Positions 33,053 through 44,104 of a stretch of 64,000 nucleotides of DNA are shown here, piece after piece; positions within the stretch are counted from its first letter, which is position 1, and every line of letters begins with the position of its first letter. The notes beneath the pieces are model-generated. The model was not told where the DNA came from. It searched no databases and saw only the letters and a program-made list of their open reading frames with translations. Made by a program: the position numbers and the translations under genes. The DNA lies in contig OX336388.2 of NCBI GenBank assembly GCA_946902985.2, forward strand, positions 222,664,467 through 222,728,466, written 5' to 3'. This stretch comes from Meconema thalassinum (taxonomy: Eukaryota > Arthropoda > Insecta > Orthoptera > Tettigoniidae).

Positions 33053-33799
33053 TAGGGATCGGATTTAGAGATGCTAAAAATCGGGAAAATATTTTTTTTT
33101 TAATGTATTAAATATTTCTGAAATATGTGACAAAAAAGTAAAAATATTTAATTATAATTTAGTTTAATAATGTGAATATAAACAATATGCAGTACTCACG
33201 AATGCAATTTATGCTATGTCTCACTGACTGCTGAAGCATTACAATACACAACGAGATACATCTTCAGGTTGTCCATCACGAATGACCGACGACTATCGTG
33301 AATCACTTTTTCTGAAGGCGCGAAACTGCGGCAATATGTTTCTTGCCCTTGAGGTGTTGTCTAACTTGAGATCACTGTTCAGTCTTGATTGCTTTCCCAC
33401 ATGGTTGGCAGAACAGAACGCCCCCATCAGAAGTAAAATATTCCTTAAATTCTTTAACATACTGCTGCAGTCGATAACTTGTAGTTGCTTTTACTTTAGG
33501 CATTCCCGGCTTCCACAGTGAGTGGGACGGGGCGACAAGATAAGAAAAACACAGATGCAAGCTGACATAGGCACTGCATGAAGATTAGATAGCTCACAGG
33601 TTCTTCCCCGTTGAAGTAACACAGAACAAAAATGCAATAAACTGAAAGATCTAGCATACTGATTTTAAGAATGTAAATATTATGACGTATTTTTAGGTGC
33701 TAATAAGTGAAAAGCAGGAATTTATGTATCTATGGACAAAATGTTTAAAATATGAATTTACCTAAAAAGATATTTATTTACCTAAAAATCCGAGCCTTA
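33053..33799 (-). mobile_element. Second hAT-like remnant
   Basis: Ends TAGGGATCGGATTTAGAGAT and (complement) TAAGGCTCGGATTTTTAGG. Flanking 8-mers ctcttgag/ctcgtggc agree at only 5 of 8. The interior minus strand keeps a transposase N-terminal zinc finger. Confidence 0.6.
33295..33503 (-). pseudogene. hAT transposase N-terminus with BED-like zinc finger
   Basis: Minus-strand translation from the internal Met: MPKVKATTSYRLQQYVKEFK, then EYFTSDGGVLFCQPCGKAIK, TEQ, a TGA stop, and SQVRQHLKGKKHIAAVSRLQ. C-x2-C followed by H-x5-H (QHLKGKKH) is a BED/CGGBP1-like zinc finger, the DNA-binding N-terminus of many hAT transposases. The in-frame TGA sits where Arg (CGA) is likely, a typical CpG decay. 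Nothing catalytic follows. It matches the hAT-type ends around it. Confidence 0.65.
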
Positions 33800-34442
33800 C
33801 TCGTGGCCTCCTCGCCTTCGCCTTGATTGCGTAGAATTCATGGCCCGCTAAAAGGAAATTGCAAGGCCATCTAGAAAGTATTGCTATGACGTTAGTATGC
33901 ATGGCCTGCTGAAACATGGTTGCCATGGTTACGGAGAGTAGCAGTGAGGTGCAGTAAATATCTGGTAAAAGCATTCGTGGACTGCGGAGTGACAATTTTT
34001 GTTTAGTATATTAAACTAGTGCACATGATGTTCGGTAGAGTTCTCCCTGCTACACATGCATGACGTCCGATCACATCCCCCCTTTCCCCCCTCCCCATGG
34101 CAGCCTGGTGACGTGCTGACATGGTTGCACACTGCCAGAAACAGCCGGCAAGCTTTGGCAGGTGTATGACACATTGAAGACCTGTCATTATGTCAGCAGT
34201 CGCCAACACCTGTAGCTGTCAGTCTGGACCATCAGTCATGTGATCTGCGGTGTGGGTGGAGTGGGGAGATGAGATGTGTCTATATCTCGGTAACATTATC
34301 GAATCGGGAGTACAGTAAGGTGGCTGGCTACACAGCCAATCCATAAACTGCAGTACATAGGAGTTGGAGCAAAATAATTTGTGGCAGGGAAATCATGGTA
34401 AGATAAATGCAGGCCATCGAAAAATAACGCCTATATAAAAAA

Positions 34443-35055
34443 AAACTTTACGAGCCTTACAGTAGTCGCATATGATGTGTAACATCTGACATAGAAGAAA
34501 CCTCACATGAAAAGGTTGATACACCGGTATTTTACAATATTATTGGCACAAATATTAATATATTGTAAAAGGGAGTGTTTTACAGATATTGTAGTTTATA
34601 ATACGGAACTCATTTTATTAGATGATTTGTAGCTTCCACCAGCACTAGCCTAAATAAAGAATACGATATGGGTCAACTAGATTAATTGACGCGACACCGC
34701 TCATAACCTTTAATTCCTTATAAATTGGCCAACTTGCGAGTAAATGCAATGTGCACAGCTGTAGATCATGAAAGGCTTGCCCAGTTCCCGGACCTCTTGG
34801 TTCACAGACCAACACGTAATTTCATATGGATATTGATATGATTAGCAGCAGAGTATTTAGAAGGCAGTGCGTGAACAATCAAGAAGGCAGTGCGAGAGTA
34901 GAAATATCAAGTAGGCAGTGAAGGAAAAAAAAGAGTCTTGGAATTGTTATGTATTATTAATGTGTGAATAAAAAAGATCTTTGTGTGTTGATGAATGTCC
35001 AGGAGGGATACGATCCAGCTGGCAGTGCGGAAAGATGTTACACATCAAAAACTAT
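34443..35055 (-). mobile_element. Palindrome-ended element family, copy 1
   Basis: Left 'ttacgagccttacagtagtc' then GATGTGTAACATCTG; right AAAGATGTTACACATC. Shared with 46861-47228 and 55817-56433. The interior has 'aagaaggcagtgcgagagta' repeats. Element class unknown. Confidence 0.6.
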
Positions 35056-35668
35056 TAAAGGTAATGTTATGGTTTTAGCCTTAAAATGCGTGGAAGAGAT
35101 AACATGTTTTTCTTCATACCCTAGTAAGTTTCAATGGGTCCGTTCCAACAAACTTCACGAACGAGCTCTGAACTGCTAGTTCTCTATTTGCTCTGTTCCA
35201 ACATGTTCCGGAACTCTTTTGGAACGAGTGCAATCAGTTCTCAGTCAAGAGCAGGGACTGGGACTTCTGATCATGCGCACAAGCCTTCTTCACAGTAACT
35301 TCCATTGTTGAATGCTGAAGGATAAACATAACCCTAAGTAGTAAGCCTACACACTTTTTTAAATACACTGAAGTAGTTTTTCTTGTACTATTAAAATGAG
35401 TGATTTGGAAAATGACAGCGCTCTCTTTTGTGAATCAAGCACTGATGAAGACGATGATGACTTTGCATTAGGAAGGAAAAACGAAAATTATTTAGGTAAT
35501 AAGCAATTTGTTGGTGATAATAATATAATTATAGCTATTCAATTATTCTTCTAAATTATGATCTCATCTGTTTTTTAAGAAACTTACTAAGGTATGAAAA
35601 AAAAACTCATATTTTCCACGCATTTTAAGGCTAAAACCATTATATTACCTTTAATAGTGTTTTTATAG
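35047..35668 (+). mobile_element. Element with ~80-bp inverted repeats
   Basis: 35047-35129 and 35583-35668 are inverted copies ('ctattaaaggtaat', 'ggttttagccttaaaatgcg'). Between them lies a short acidic reading frame. No clear target duplication was seen. Probably a MITE or a deleted DNA transposon. Confidence 0.65.
35395..35553 (+). pseudogene. Short acidic frame with possible splice donor
   Basis: Open for 52 codons from ATG at 35395: MSDLENDSALFCESSTDEDD, DDFALGRKNENYLG and on to a stop. The acidic start followed by 'ttag|gtaataag' resembles a first exon ending at a GT donor near 35494. It lies inside the 35047-35668 inverted repeats, so it may be the remnant of a transposon protein. 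I do not recognise the family. No similar frame occurs elsewhere in the window. Confidence 0.35.
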
Positions 35669-35784
35669 CAATTATTTAAAATCCAGGCAATATTTTTAAT
35701 GACCCTGTATTTGAATTTAAGGGGGATAAAATCAAGGTTATTCCCACCGGGGTACTTATTAAGACTCAGGATCCAAGTAACCAG

Positions 35785-36005
35785 GGTTTACTTAGCCTCG
35801 TGAGGAAAACTGACTAGAGATGAGTTCGATTCTCACCGTAACCATCCTAGAAGTAGATTTTCCTTAGTTATCACTTCTACTCCAAGCTCCTTCTCAATTA
35901 CAACAATAACACATGTTATTAGACACATTTTACACACTCACAAGTGCACGGGGCTAAAATTACCTAATTTCCAAGTCACTAAATGCAACAACAACAACAA
36001 CAGCA
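35785..36005 (+). mobile_element. SINE-A copy, head missing
   Basis: 'cttagcctcgtgaggaaaac', 'gatgagttcgattctcacc', tail 'acatgttattagacacattt', 'gcacggggctaaaattacc' and a (CAA)n end. Confidence 0.65.
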
Positions 36006-37239
36006 ACCCATGAAGCTAAAAGAAAATAATCGACCAATTTATGAGGCTAGTAGACTAACTAATGAAAAAGGGACAGTCAGTCTGAAAGACTAGACTTTGT
36101 ATAATTTTAAATGCTACAAATGCTGAAAAATGCTAGAAAGGCTGGAGGCTTCTCGCTTCGCTCGAAGGCAAAGACTCTTGACATGTTAGAAAATTATCTG
36201 CATAGTACATATCTTGCTTATCTTGTTTCAAATTACTCGCGAACGGCAAGTGCAAACCAAGGGCAAAGCAAGGTCAAGCGCGCGGGATGCCGTCACGCTC
36301 ACCAGAGCGCGCGGGGACGTGCCCCTTCCATCCAGTCTAAAAACACTTATAGTGGGCGATGTATTGAAGATAGAGATATGCTCTCGCGGACTTTTTTGTA
36401 GAACTTTTCATGCTGACCAATTCTTACGCTCCTAGTAGTCTATATTGATATGTTTAACGGTTTGCCCAGAGTAAGCTTAAGAAGCGCACGGACGCCAAGT
36501 TTGTTTTCGACTTTTTCACTGAAATCGTTACTGCTTGGCTTCCTTTGATCATACATAAATTATTTTCTACAGAATCTTTCCTCGAGATATCCTTTACAGA
36601 ATGGTGAAAACTGCATCAAAATCCATCCAGTGGTTCTCGAGATTACCCGTGACATCCAAGAATCGGGGATTTTTGTCTTATACTAACGAAGTAGAGATTG
36701 TCGGGGAACACATGCACCAAGCTGTACTAAGACGTCACACACCTCAGTGCATCTGGGTACATTTCGTCCCGTCACCGTAACGTAACGCCAGACCCCAGCG
36801 TAACGACGAAGTCGACAAAATCATTTAAAATGATAAAATAGCTGAAGAATTGAGAGTCAACGTCTCAGAGTAAGAGGATGAAAGAAAACAGGATAGAAGT
36901 AAAAACCATTAGGCCATTGCAATTCAATATAATAGGCTATATTTTTAGTATTTAGGGCTTAGTACATCTTGGCCATTAGCACCATTTTCATATTCGATAC
37001 ATAGAGGATCCCTAGAGACGTCAAGAAAGTTACATGAACATCAAATTGTCTTCAGGACCATTATTTCCAACTCTCTTCCGTCACTATAAATAGACTACTC
37101 TATTGGGGGGATGTGAGGTGTTGCTCTTTCTAGCTGAGGTAAAAATATCCAATAGCTGAACACCAAAGAAAACACAGCATATTCAGCAACATTAAATCCA
37201 TTCGTTCACAATTTGAAGACGATATTTTTTAATATAATT
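36006..37239. other. Unassigned
   Basis: Includes a GC-richer part at 36230-36330 and a stretch (36440-36700) reading like the inside of an old Helitron ('atccatccagtggttctcga'). No ends or genes found. Confidence 0.4.
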
Positions 37240-37584
37240 GTATTAGGCCCTGATCGTGATCTTTAGCCATTCACGTTAGTTCAAATTATGATTATGCTAT
37301 TTTTATAATTTTTATTGGGGGTTGACTGAGATCTTAATCCATTCACCTTAGTTTAAAATTTAATGACGCTATTCTTATAATATTATTGGGTAATGACTGT
37401 GAATTTAATCCATTCACCTTAGTTTAAAATTTGATGACTCTATAATTTTATCGGCTGCTGACTTTGATCTTAATCCATTCATGTTTAACAATTGATGACG
37501 TTATTCTTACTAATATAATTTTATTGGGCTCTGACTGTGATCTTAATCCATTCACCTTTAAAATATGAGGACGCTATCCTTATA
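37240..37584. repeat. ~72-bp tandem satellite, left arm
   Basis: About four to five imperfect copies of a unit containing 'gggctctgactgtgatctt', 'aatccattcacctt' and a 'gacgctattcttat' end. The array was interrupted by the Tc1 element and resumes at 39050. Confidence 0.85.
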
Positions 37585-39047
37585 CACACATCAAAAAAAG
37601 TTTTGCATCACCTCGGTTCCCAGATCTCCGGCATATAGACGTTGACTGTGTATATTGTATCAAAGATACAGTCCCTTTGACTGTTCATAGATGTCACTAA
37701 AACTGCTCAAAGATGTAAACAACCATGCATGAGCAGGGCCTATTAGACGGAGGGGGTACGACAGCCGATCAGTTCCAGTCATTCCACCAGGACGAAGGTA
37801 CGCTGCTCATGTTGTCTGTAGTTCTACCATGCCTAGAAGGTCAATACCGCAGTTCGATCGCGTCCGCATTGTTACTTTGTGTCAAGAAGGGCTCTCAACA
37901 AGGGAAGTTTCCAGGCGTCTCAGAGTGAACCAAAGCGATGTTGTTCGGACATGGAGGAGGTACAGAGATACAGGAACTGTCGATGACAGGCCTCGCTCAG
38001 GCCGCCCAAGGGCTACTACTGTAGTGGATGACCGCTACTTACGGATTGCCGCTCGGAGGAACCCTGACAGCAATGCCACCATGTTGAATAATGCGTTTCG
38101 TTCAGCCACAGGACGTCGTGTTTCAACTCAAACTGTGCGCAATAGGCTGCATGATGCGCAACTTCACTCCCGACGTCCATGGCGAGGTCCAGCTTTGCAA
38201 CCCCGACACCATGCAGCGCGGTACAGATGGGCCCAACAACATGCTGAATGGACCCCACAGAATTGGCATCACGTTCTCTTCACCGATGAGTGTCGCATAT
38301 GCCTTCAACCAGACAATCGTCGGAGACGTGTTTGGAGGCACCCTGGTCAGGCTGAACGTCTTAGACACACTGTCCAGCGAGTGCAGCAAGGTGGTGGTTC
38401 CCTGATGTTTTGGGGTGGCATTATGTGGGGCCGACGTACGCCACTGGTGGTCATGGAAGGCTCCGAAACGGCTTTACGATACCTGAATGACATCCTCCGA
38501 CCCATAGTGCACCCATATCGGCAGAATATTGGAGAGGCATTTGTCTTCATGGACGACAATTCTCGACCTCATCGTGCACATCTTGTGAATGCGTTCCTTC
38601 AAGATAACGACATCGCTCGACTACAGTGGCCAGCATGTTCGCCAGACATGAACCCTATCGAACATGCCTGGGATATGTTGAAAAGGGCTGTTTATGGACG
38701 TCTTGACCCACCAACCACTCTGAGAGATTTACGCCGAATTGTCGTTGAGGAGTGGGACAATTTGGACCAACAGTGTCTTGATGAACTTGTGGATAGTATG
38801 CCACGACGAATACAGGCATGCATCAATGCAAGAGGACGTGCTACTGGGTATTAGAGGTAGTGGTGTATACTGCAATCTGGACCACAAATGCTGAAAGTCT
38901 AGCTGTATGATGGTACAACATGCAATGTGTGGGTCTCATGAGCAATAAAACGAGCTGAAATGTTGTTTGTGTTGATCTCTATTCCCTTTGTATTTAAAGG
39001 TTCCGAAACTCTTGGAACCGAGGTGATGCAAAACTTTTTTTGATGTG
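37585..39047 (+). mobile_element. Complete Tc1-like DNA transposon (DD34E)
   Basis: Cut-and-paste transposon with perfect 34-bp terminal inverted repeats at 37587-37620 and 39014-39047 (outer end CACATCAAAAAAAGTTTTGC), flanked by TA on both sides, the usual Tc1/mariner target. The left end carries one extra CA, so its exact first base is uncertain by 2 bp. It encloses one uninterrupted transposase frame and an AATAAA polyadenylation signal at 38944-38949. It sits inside a ~72-bp satellite, and the repeat unit just left of it is nearly identical to the unit just right of it. This is the only element here with every part needed for activity; whether it is active is inference. Confidence 0.95.
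37829..38854 (+). CDS. Tc1-family transposase, intact, 341 aa
   Basis: Transposase that would bind the inverted repeats, excise the element and insert it at TA. Residues 1-60 form the paired-type DNA-binding region: a helix-turn-helix (EVSRRLRVNQSDVV, about 26-39) followed by the GRPR hinge at 58-61. The catalytic domain shows D153 (FTDE), D243 (MDDN) and E278 (SPDMNPIEH), with exactly 34 residues between the second D and the E, the Tc1 signature. FWGG at 194-197 is also typical. Length matches the family (about 340 aa). The start is the first ATG of the frame, and no stop or frameshift interrupts it. Overlapping frames on both strands are shadows. There is no host-gene context. Confidence 0.95.
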   Translation: MPRRSIPQFDRVRIVTLCQEGLSTREVSRRLRVNQSDVVRTWRRYRDTGTVDDRPRSGRPRATTVVDDRYLRIAARRNPDSNATMLNNAFRSATGRRVSTQTVRNRLHDAQLHSRRPWRGPALQPRHHAARYRWAQQHAEWTPQNWHHVLFTDECRICLQPDNRRRRVWRHPGQAERLRHTVQRVQQGGGSLMFWGGIMWGRRTPLVVMEGSETALRYLNDILRPIVHPYRQNIGEAFVFMDDNSRPHRAHLVNAFLQDNDIARLQWPACSPDMNPIEHAWDMLKRAVYGRLDPPTTLRDLRRIVVEEWDNLDQQCLDELVDSMPRRIQACINARGRATGY

Positions 39048-39490
39048 TATATTTTTATTGGGCTCTGACTGTGATCTTAATCCATTCACCTTTAAAATAT
39101 GAGGACGCTATCCTTATATTTGTATTGGGCTCTGACTGAGATCTTAAGCCATTCACCTTAGTTTAAAATATGATTACGCTATTTTTATCATTTTATTGGG
39201 CTCTGACAGTTATCTTAACCCATTCACCTTAGTTTGAAATTTGATGACGTTATTCTTATAATTTTATTGGGCCCTAACTGTGATTCACCTTAGTTTAAAA
39301 TTTGACGAGTCTATTCTTATCATTTTATTGGGCTCTGACTGTTATCTTAACCCCATTCGCCTTAGTTTAAAATTTGATGACGTTATTCTTATCATTTATT
39401 GGGCCCTGACTGTGATTCACCTTAGTTTAAAATTTGACGATTCTATTCTTATCAGTTTAGCGGGCTCTGACCATGATCTTCCACCACTCA
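39048..39490. repeat. ~72-bp tandem satellite, right arm
   Basis: Continuation of the same array (about six units, some shortened) after the Tc1 insertion. The first unit (39057-39115) repeats the last unit before the transposon almost base for base, including the variants 'caccttta' and 'gaggacgctatcct' that other units lack. Confidence 0.85.
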
Positions 39491-40029
39491 CTTGTTCAGC
39501 AGGCCTTGGCTATGGTGGCGTTGCCTGTCTTGTGTGTGGGCCTAGCCGTATTGTTCTTACGTTAGACCACTTTTGTTTTGTCTCTGGTAGTATTTATGAA
39601 TGAATGGATGCATGCGAGAAGGAAGCCTACTGAGGAAGAGCTAGGGTGGGTATGTTCTGTCTCTCTCTCCCCTCGTTTGGTCTCGTTCTCTCTGGTTCAC
39701 CCCTTTCCGTCCTATTCTTTAGTCTGTCATAAAGCAGTAAAAAAAGAGGTAGGATTGTTTTTTCGTCCTACGCGGAAGAAATGACCCATTGTCGTCTGGG
39801 TAGACACAGCCATGTGTGTGGGCGACTGGAGGTGCGGGGGTGGAAAAAGAGTTGTCTGTCATCCTAATTGCCTGGGTTCGACTACTCCCTAACGAACATG
39901 ACTATACAGTTTTATAACTTTCAATTTATAGTGAGATCCGTAACGATTTACTTCAATCATCACAGCAATTCTTTCTTAGTTACGCAAGAAAAAGAGAACC
40001 AAAATCCGTAAAATAACTTACTTCACCTA

Positions 40030-40290
40030 TGAAACGATCCATATCTCACGGCGCAGCGTGCTCTGAGATCGGGGATCCGAATCCCGGTGCTATCAGCTGC
40101 TATTATGAGTAGGCCTAGAGTTTCCCTCCGGATTTTTCCGCACTTTTTCCAGCCAAATGCTGGGATAGTAGGTCTACCTTATTTCAAGTCCCGGGCTATC
40201 TAACACATTCGCGATCCTAACAATTAGGCTACAGCTACACATACTACTACAGACACCAGAGAAATACAGGTTATCATACAAATCGATCAC
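40030..40290 (+). mobile_element. SINE-H copy
   Basis: The head 'cacggcgcagcgtgctctga' with 'gatccgaatcccgg' as B-box, body 'agccaaatgctgggatag', and tail ending in 'acaggttatcat'. It is diverged. Confidence 0.6.
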
Positions 40291-40483
40291 GATAGCTCAA
40301 CGTAATGGAACACCTGTCATGGAGGTCATTTCTTTGACTTAACAAACAGGTGATTCAAATCTCACCGCCAACAATCCTGGAAATAGTTCTCAGTAATTTA
40401 CAATTTTGAATTCAGGAAAATGCTTGGAAAGTATCTTTGCTTATTTCCCATACGAGCATGATACTTAGGAAAAATAGCGTCAT

Positions 40484-41070
40484 ACCATCAAATTGGCAAG
40501 TGAAAACCTGAAGGAAGTAGGAGACTTCTGTTACTTAGGAAGTAAAATAACCAGTGATGGACGAAGCAAAGAGGATGTAAAAATAGGTTAGCACAGGCAA
40601 GGTAAGCATTTCTACAGAAAAGGAATCTGTTGATATCGAATATAAATTTAGGTGTGAGGAAGTCATTTTTGAAGGCCTTTGTCAGGAGAGTGCCGCTCTA
40701 TGGATGTGAACTTGGACTGTCGGAGCAGCAGAAAAGAGGAGAATTAAAGCGTTTGAAATGTGGTGTTACAGGAGAATGATGAAGATCAGATGGGTAGATA
40801 GGGTTACAAACGAAGAGGTATTAACACGAGTGGGAGACGAGATATGTTTCTGGCGACTGCTAATGAAGAGAAGAGATAGGTTGGTAAGACACATATTAAG
40901 ACACCTAGGAATGACAAGGGGTAGACCAAGGTTAGAATATGTAAAACAGATTGCCTCGGATGTAAGGTATGGTAGCTATGTATAGATGAAACGATTAGCT
41001 CAGGACAGGCAGGCATGGAAAGCTGCATCAAACCAGTCAAAAGACTGAAGACTCAAACAACAACCATAGA
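40484..41070 (+). pseudogene. LINE-1 3' fragment
   Basis: Begins in the RT thumb (GDFCYLGSKITSDGRSKEDV), runs through MWCYRRMMKIRWVDRVTNEE and GRPRLEYVKQIASDV, and ends at 'agtcaaaagactgaagactc' plus CAA repeats. It has small deletions (for example the SLVMEGRVEDK segment is missing) and frameshifts. Confidence 0.83.
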
Positions 41071-41298
41071 GTCCTTAGTTTGATCCCCGTTATTGAATGT
41101 GTGATTTTGGAAATGAAATGATTTCACGTAAAACTGAAGGTTTCACTCCCAGTTCTGGCCTCGTAAGATTGAGTACAGGAATAGTTCCTCTTATGGAGGT
41201 TTGATTATGGGGAAGTCCAGTCGAGGTGTGGTGTGGAGTTAACGCCTCAGCGTCATTTCTAGTAAAAGAAATTAAACGGTGTTGATTTTATAGTGGAT

Positions 41299-41675
41299 GC
41301 TTGCCACGGTGAGTGAGTGGTTATCGTGTCAGACTACCAACTCCAAGCTTGCAGGTTCGCTCCTGGCCATGGTAAGTGATTTTTGAAAGGCGACAAAAAT
41401 CACGACACGCATGTCATACGATGTTGGCATGTTAAAGAACCCATTTGAATTCACTAGGCCGTGTTCATAATAGCAAAATGAATCTCCGGATTTTCCGCCA
41501 ACACAAAGTTCCTCATTTCTCTACTAGAAAGCGGTATAGCGCCAAGGAGCTTAGATAGGCTATCTAACCTCCTTGACATTCATAGCGCTCCAAGGAGCAT
41601 TAAATTCGACACGCAAGCTGCCCTCTGGGTGTCAATTAACAAAGCTTGCACCCGGCACCCGAGGCCACACGATAT
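41299..41675 (+). mobile_element. SINE-E copy
   Basis: Same structure as at 2684, with the 3' end 'caaagcttgcacccggcacc' and (ATT)n at 41673-41695. Confidence 0.8.
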
Positions 41676-41734
41676 TATTATTATTATTGTTATTATACTC
41701 CAAGGATTGACAGCCCTAAGAGTAAGCTGCTGTG

Positions 41735-42055
41735 ATTTTCAATTAGGGGCATATCAGACCCGTATACATGGGTGTGGGTGGAAATTTGTCTGATAACCTG
41801 TGTTATTGTGGTATATGTTGTTGTAATTAAGGTGACGACTGGGAAGGAGGTGACCGTGGCATTCGACTGGAATAGAAATTGGGAAACTACAGAAAACTAT
41901 TTCGAAAATGCCTGAGGTGGGAATCGAACCCATTAGAATCCCGATCTAACCCTCATACCAGAGTTACATTTCTTTTCAGAGCCGAGAATCGAACCCGGAC
42001 CTCTGAGGTGTCAGTCAATAATGCTAGTCATTACGCCACAAGGTGGTCCGCCCCA
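41735..42055 (-). mobile_element. SINE-A copy with head
   Basis: Reverse: tail (gataacctgtgttattgtgg), body, T-arm 'gagaatcgaacccgg' and head 'aatgctagtcattacgccac' with 'aaggtggt', the complement of the Asp-like head. Confidence 0.75.
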
Positions 42056-42154
42056 AGAGGGTGTTAGTATGGACACCCGGCACCTTTTATTATTATTAGT
42101 AGTAGTAGTAGTAGTAGTAGTAGTAATAGCAGAAGTAGTTTTTTTTAATATAAT

Positions 42155-42565
42155 CATCTCGGTCTTCTATGGACCACGTTATTTCAACTGGCCTTTCCCT
42201 CGTTCTTTCACATTGGCCCAGTGTTCGCACATTCTTCTTCGGTGAGCTTCCCGTCGTTCTTCGGTCCACTTCTTGCCGGTTTTCAATATAGGTTTTGGCT
42301 GAAAACTCTGTATCTCCCCAAGTTTCTTCTTCAAAGAGTCACGTTCCAAGATGTCCTCGTGTGATATCCCCAGTTCTTGTAAGTCTTTTTCCATCTCTGT
42401 AAACCAGATCCCTTTGGTTTCTTTCCCACAAAGTAGGCACAGATTCGATTGGAAAATCTTCCGGAGTTCATTCGTGTTAAATGGCCATAAAACGAGAGTC
42501 TTCTTTGGCGTATGGTGTCCGTTATTTTCTCTACTTGTAGATAAAGTTCATAGTTGTGTCGTCTG
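42155..42565 (-). pseudogene. LINE-2 C-terminal fragment
   Basis: The minus-strand segment at 42179-42394 encodes a basic helix (KWTEERREAHRRRMCEHW) equivalent to the end of the other LINE-2 copies. Upstream frames to 42565 are degraded. (TAT)/(TAG)n tracts at 42087-42128 sit on its 3' side. Confidence 0.7.
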
Positions 42566-42566
42566 C

Positions 42567-42619
<53 letters not shown>

Positions 42620-42620
<1 letters not shown>

Positions 42621-43312
42621 CCCTCCCTATATTATTCTGCTAAGGTCCCATTTCAGTTTTTTTACCGAAAATAAGGTCCCATTAACACCAACCTACACAT
42701 GTGGGGTACCTACAGGTTCAGCATAACGCACTCACTTACTCTTTAAATGCCTCACAATTAAATAAATACCTTAAAACATGTATATTTACAATGAAATAAT
42801 GAAAGAATGCAATACGGTAACCATGGTAACAGAATCTCACAGGTCCATCTATTTCTGTAAGATGCAATGCAGTTCCAATTATTACATTACTGTGAAAGTT
42901 TCCAGACGGTTATGAGGTTATCACTAAACCAAATTAACCTGTAAAATGCATCAATACATACAGTATAATGCGCTTAAGGGGGTCAAGGGGCACTCTAGAA
43001 TTTTTAACGCAATTTTCACGTTTGAGTGTGGTACGAATGGTCTTTTTCACCCGACTATAAAGGGTCTCCGAAAACCACATTTAAAGGCCCTTATATTAAC
43101 AGTGTCTGTGATATTCCCAGAAAACTAACTTCGCTCTGATATACCTATGAAGGAATGACAAACCCCTAACCACTGCACCAGTAGCTGAATTGATGAAGTC
43201 TGATTATTCATACCAAAGATAAATCAATCATAGCATTCATGATTGAGATTTCGCTAAGTGTATTCTTTACAACTAGAATATTCGCGGGCGAAGCCGCGAC
43301 GGGTAATGCTAG
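42620..43312 (+). mobile_element. Short Helitron, 693 bp
   Basis: Starts TCCCTCCCTATATTATTC after host A and ends CTAG before host T. The 3' terminus carries a perfect 6-bp hairpin TCGCGG-gcgaag-CCGCGA nine bases before CTAG, the canonical Helitron terminator. It inserted into an (ATT)n microsatellite, whose remains lie on both sides. A homologous copy in the opposite orientation is at 62206-62917. No protein is encoded. Confidence 0.88.
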
Positions 43313-43546
43313 TTATTATTAAAAGCAAAAGCTAAAAATCATTAATCTAAAACACATGTGTGCAGAAGCTATTGTAATATGATTTCAAACCCTTTTCTCG
43401 TAATTACATTAGTTTCTTTTCTTTTAGAAAACAATTAGTCTACTAAAAAAGGCCATAATACGGCCGAAACTGGTATTTAATTAATATTATATTTTATTAA
43501 ATGTCTGTTGGTATTTAATTTTTATTGTTATTACTATACACTTTGG

Positions 43547-43875
43547 ACAAGCCTCCGTGGCTTAGGCGGCAGCACGCCGGCCTCTCACCGCTGGGTCCGT
43601 GGTTCAAATCCCGGTCACTCCATGTGAGATCTGTGCTGGACAAAACGGAGGCAGACAGGTTTTTCTCCGGGTACTCCGGTTTTCCCTGTCAAAATTTCAT
43701 TCCAGCAACACTCTCCACTATCATTTCATTTCATCTGTCATTCATTTAATCATTGCCCCAGAGGAGTGCGTCAGGCCTCGGCAGCCGGCACAGTTCATAT
43801 CCTCGCCGCTAGATGGGGGCTTCATTCATTCCATTCCTGACCGGGTCGGAGACTGGAAGCAGGCTGTGGATTTTC
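43547..43875 (+). mobile_element. SINE-C, full length, 14-bp TSD
   Basis: Flanked by ACTATACACTTTGG at 43533-43546 and 43876-43889. Head with CTCTCAC loop and B-box 'ggttcaaatccc'; end 'gcaggctgtggattttc'. This is the reference copy for this family (~329 bp). The open frames across it have no coding meaning. Confidence 0.9.
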
Positions 43876-44104
43876 ACTATACACTTTGGTACGTAGAACG
43901 CGGTGCCTTCGCAGCATTTTGCTGGAGGAGCAGAACCGGAAGGATCCCCACTCCCCCTACTTCTCCAACTCTGGTGCGTGCCATTACCAGCTGATTGAGG
44001 CTAGTGGATAATGTGTGAATGAAACCTTGGATTGCGCAAATCACTTGTATGTTTATATGGACACAACAACATTCTAGGCCACCCAAGTTATGAATGGCCT
44101 AATC

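Noticed and set aside
38091..38405. Second gene overlapping the Tc1 transposase
   Set aside because: The extra open frames on both strands lie wholly inside the transposase and show no domain; they are shadows.
43599..43994. Conserved 131-codon frame also seen at 11227 and 48762
   Set aside because: The recurring peptide is the translation of SINE-C; the conservation is that of a non-coding repeat.
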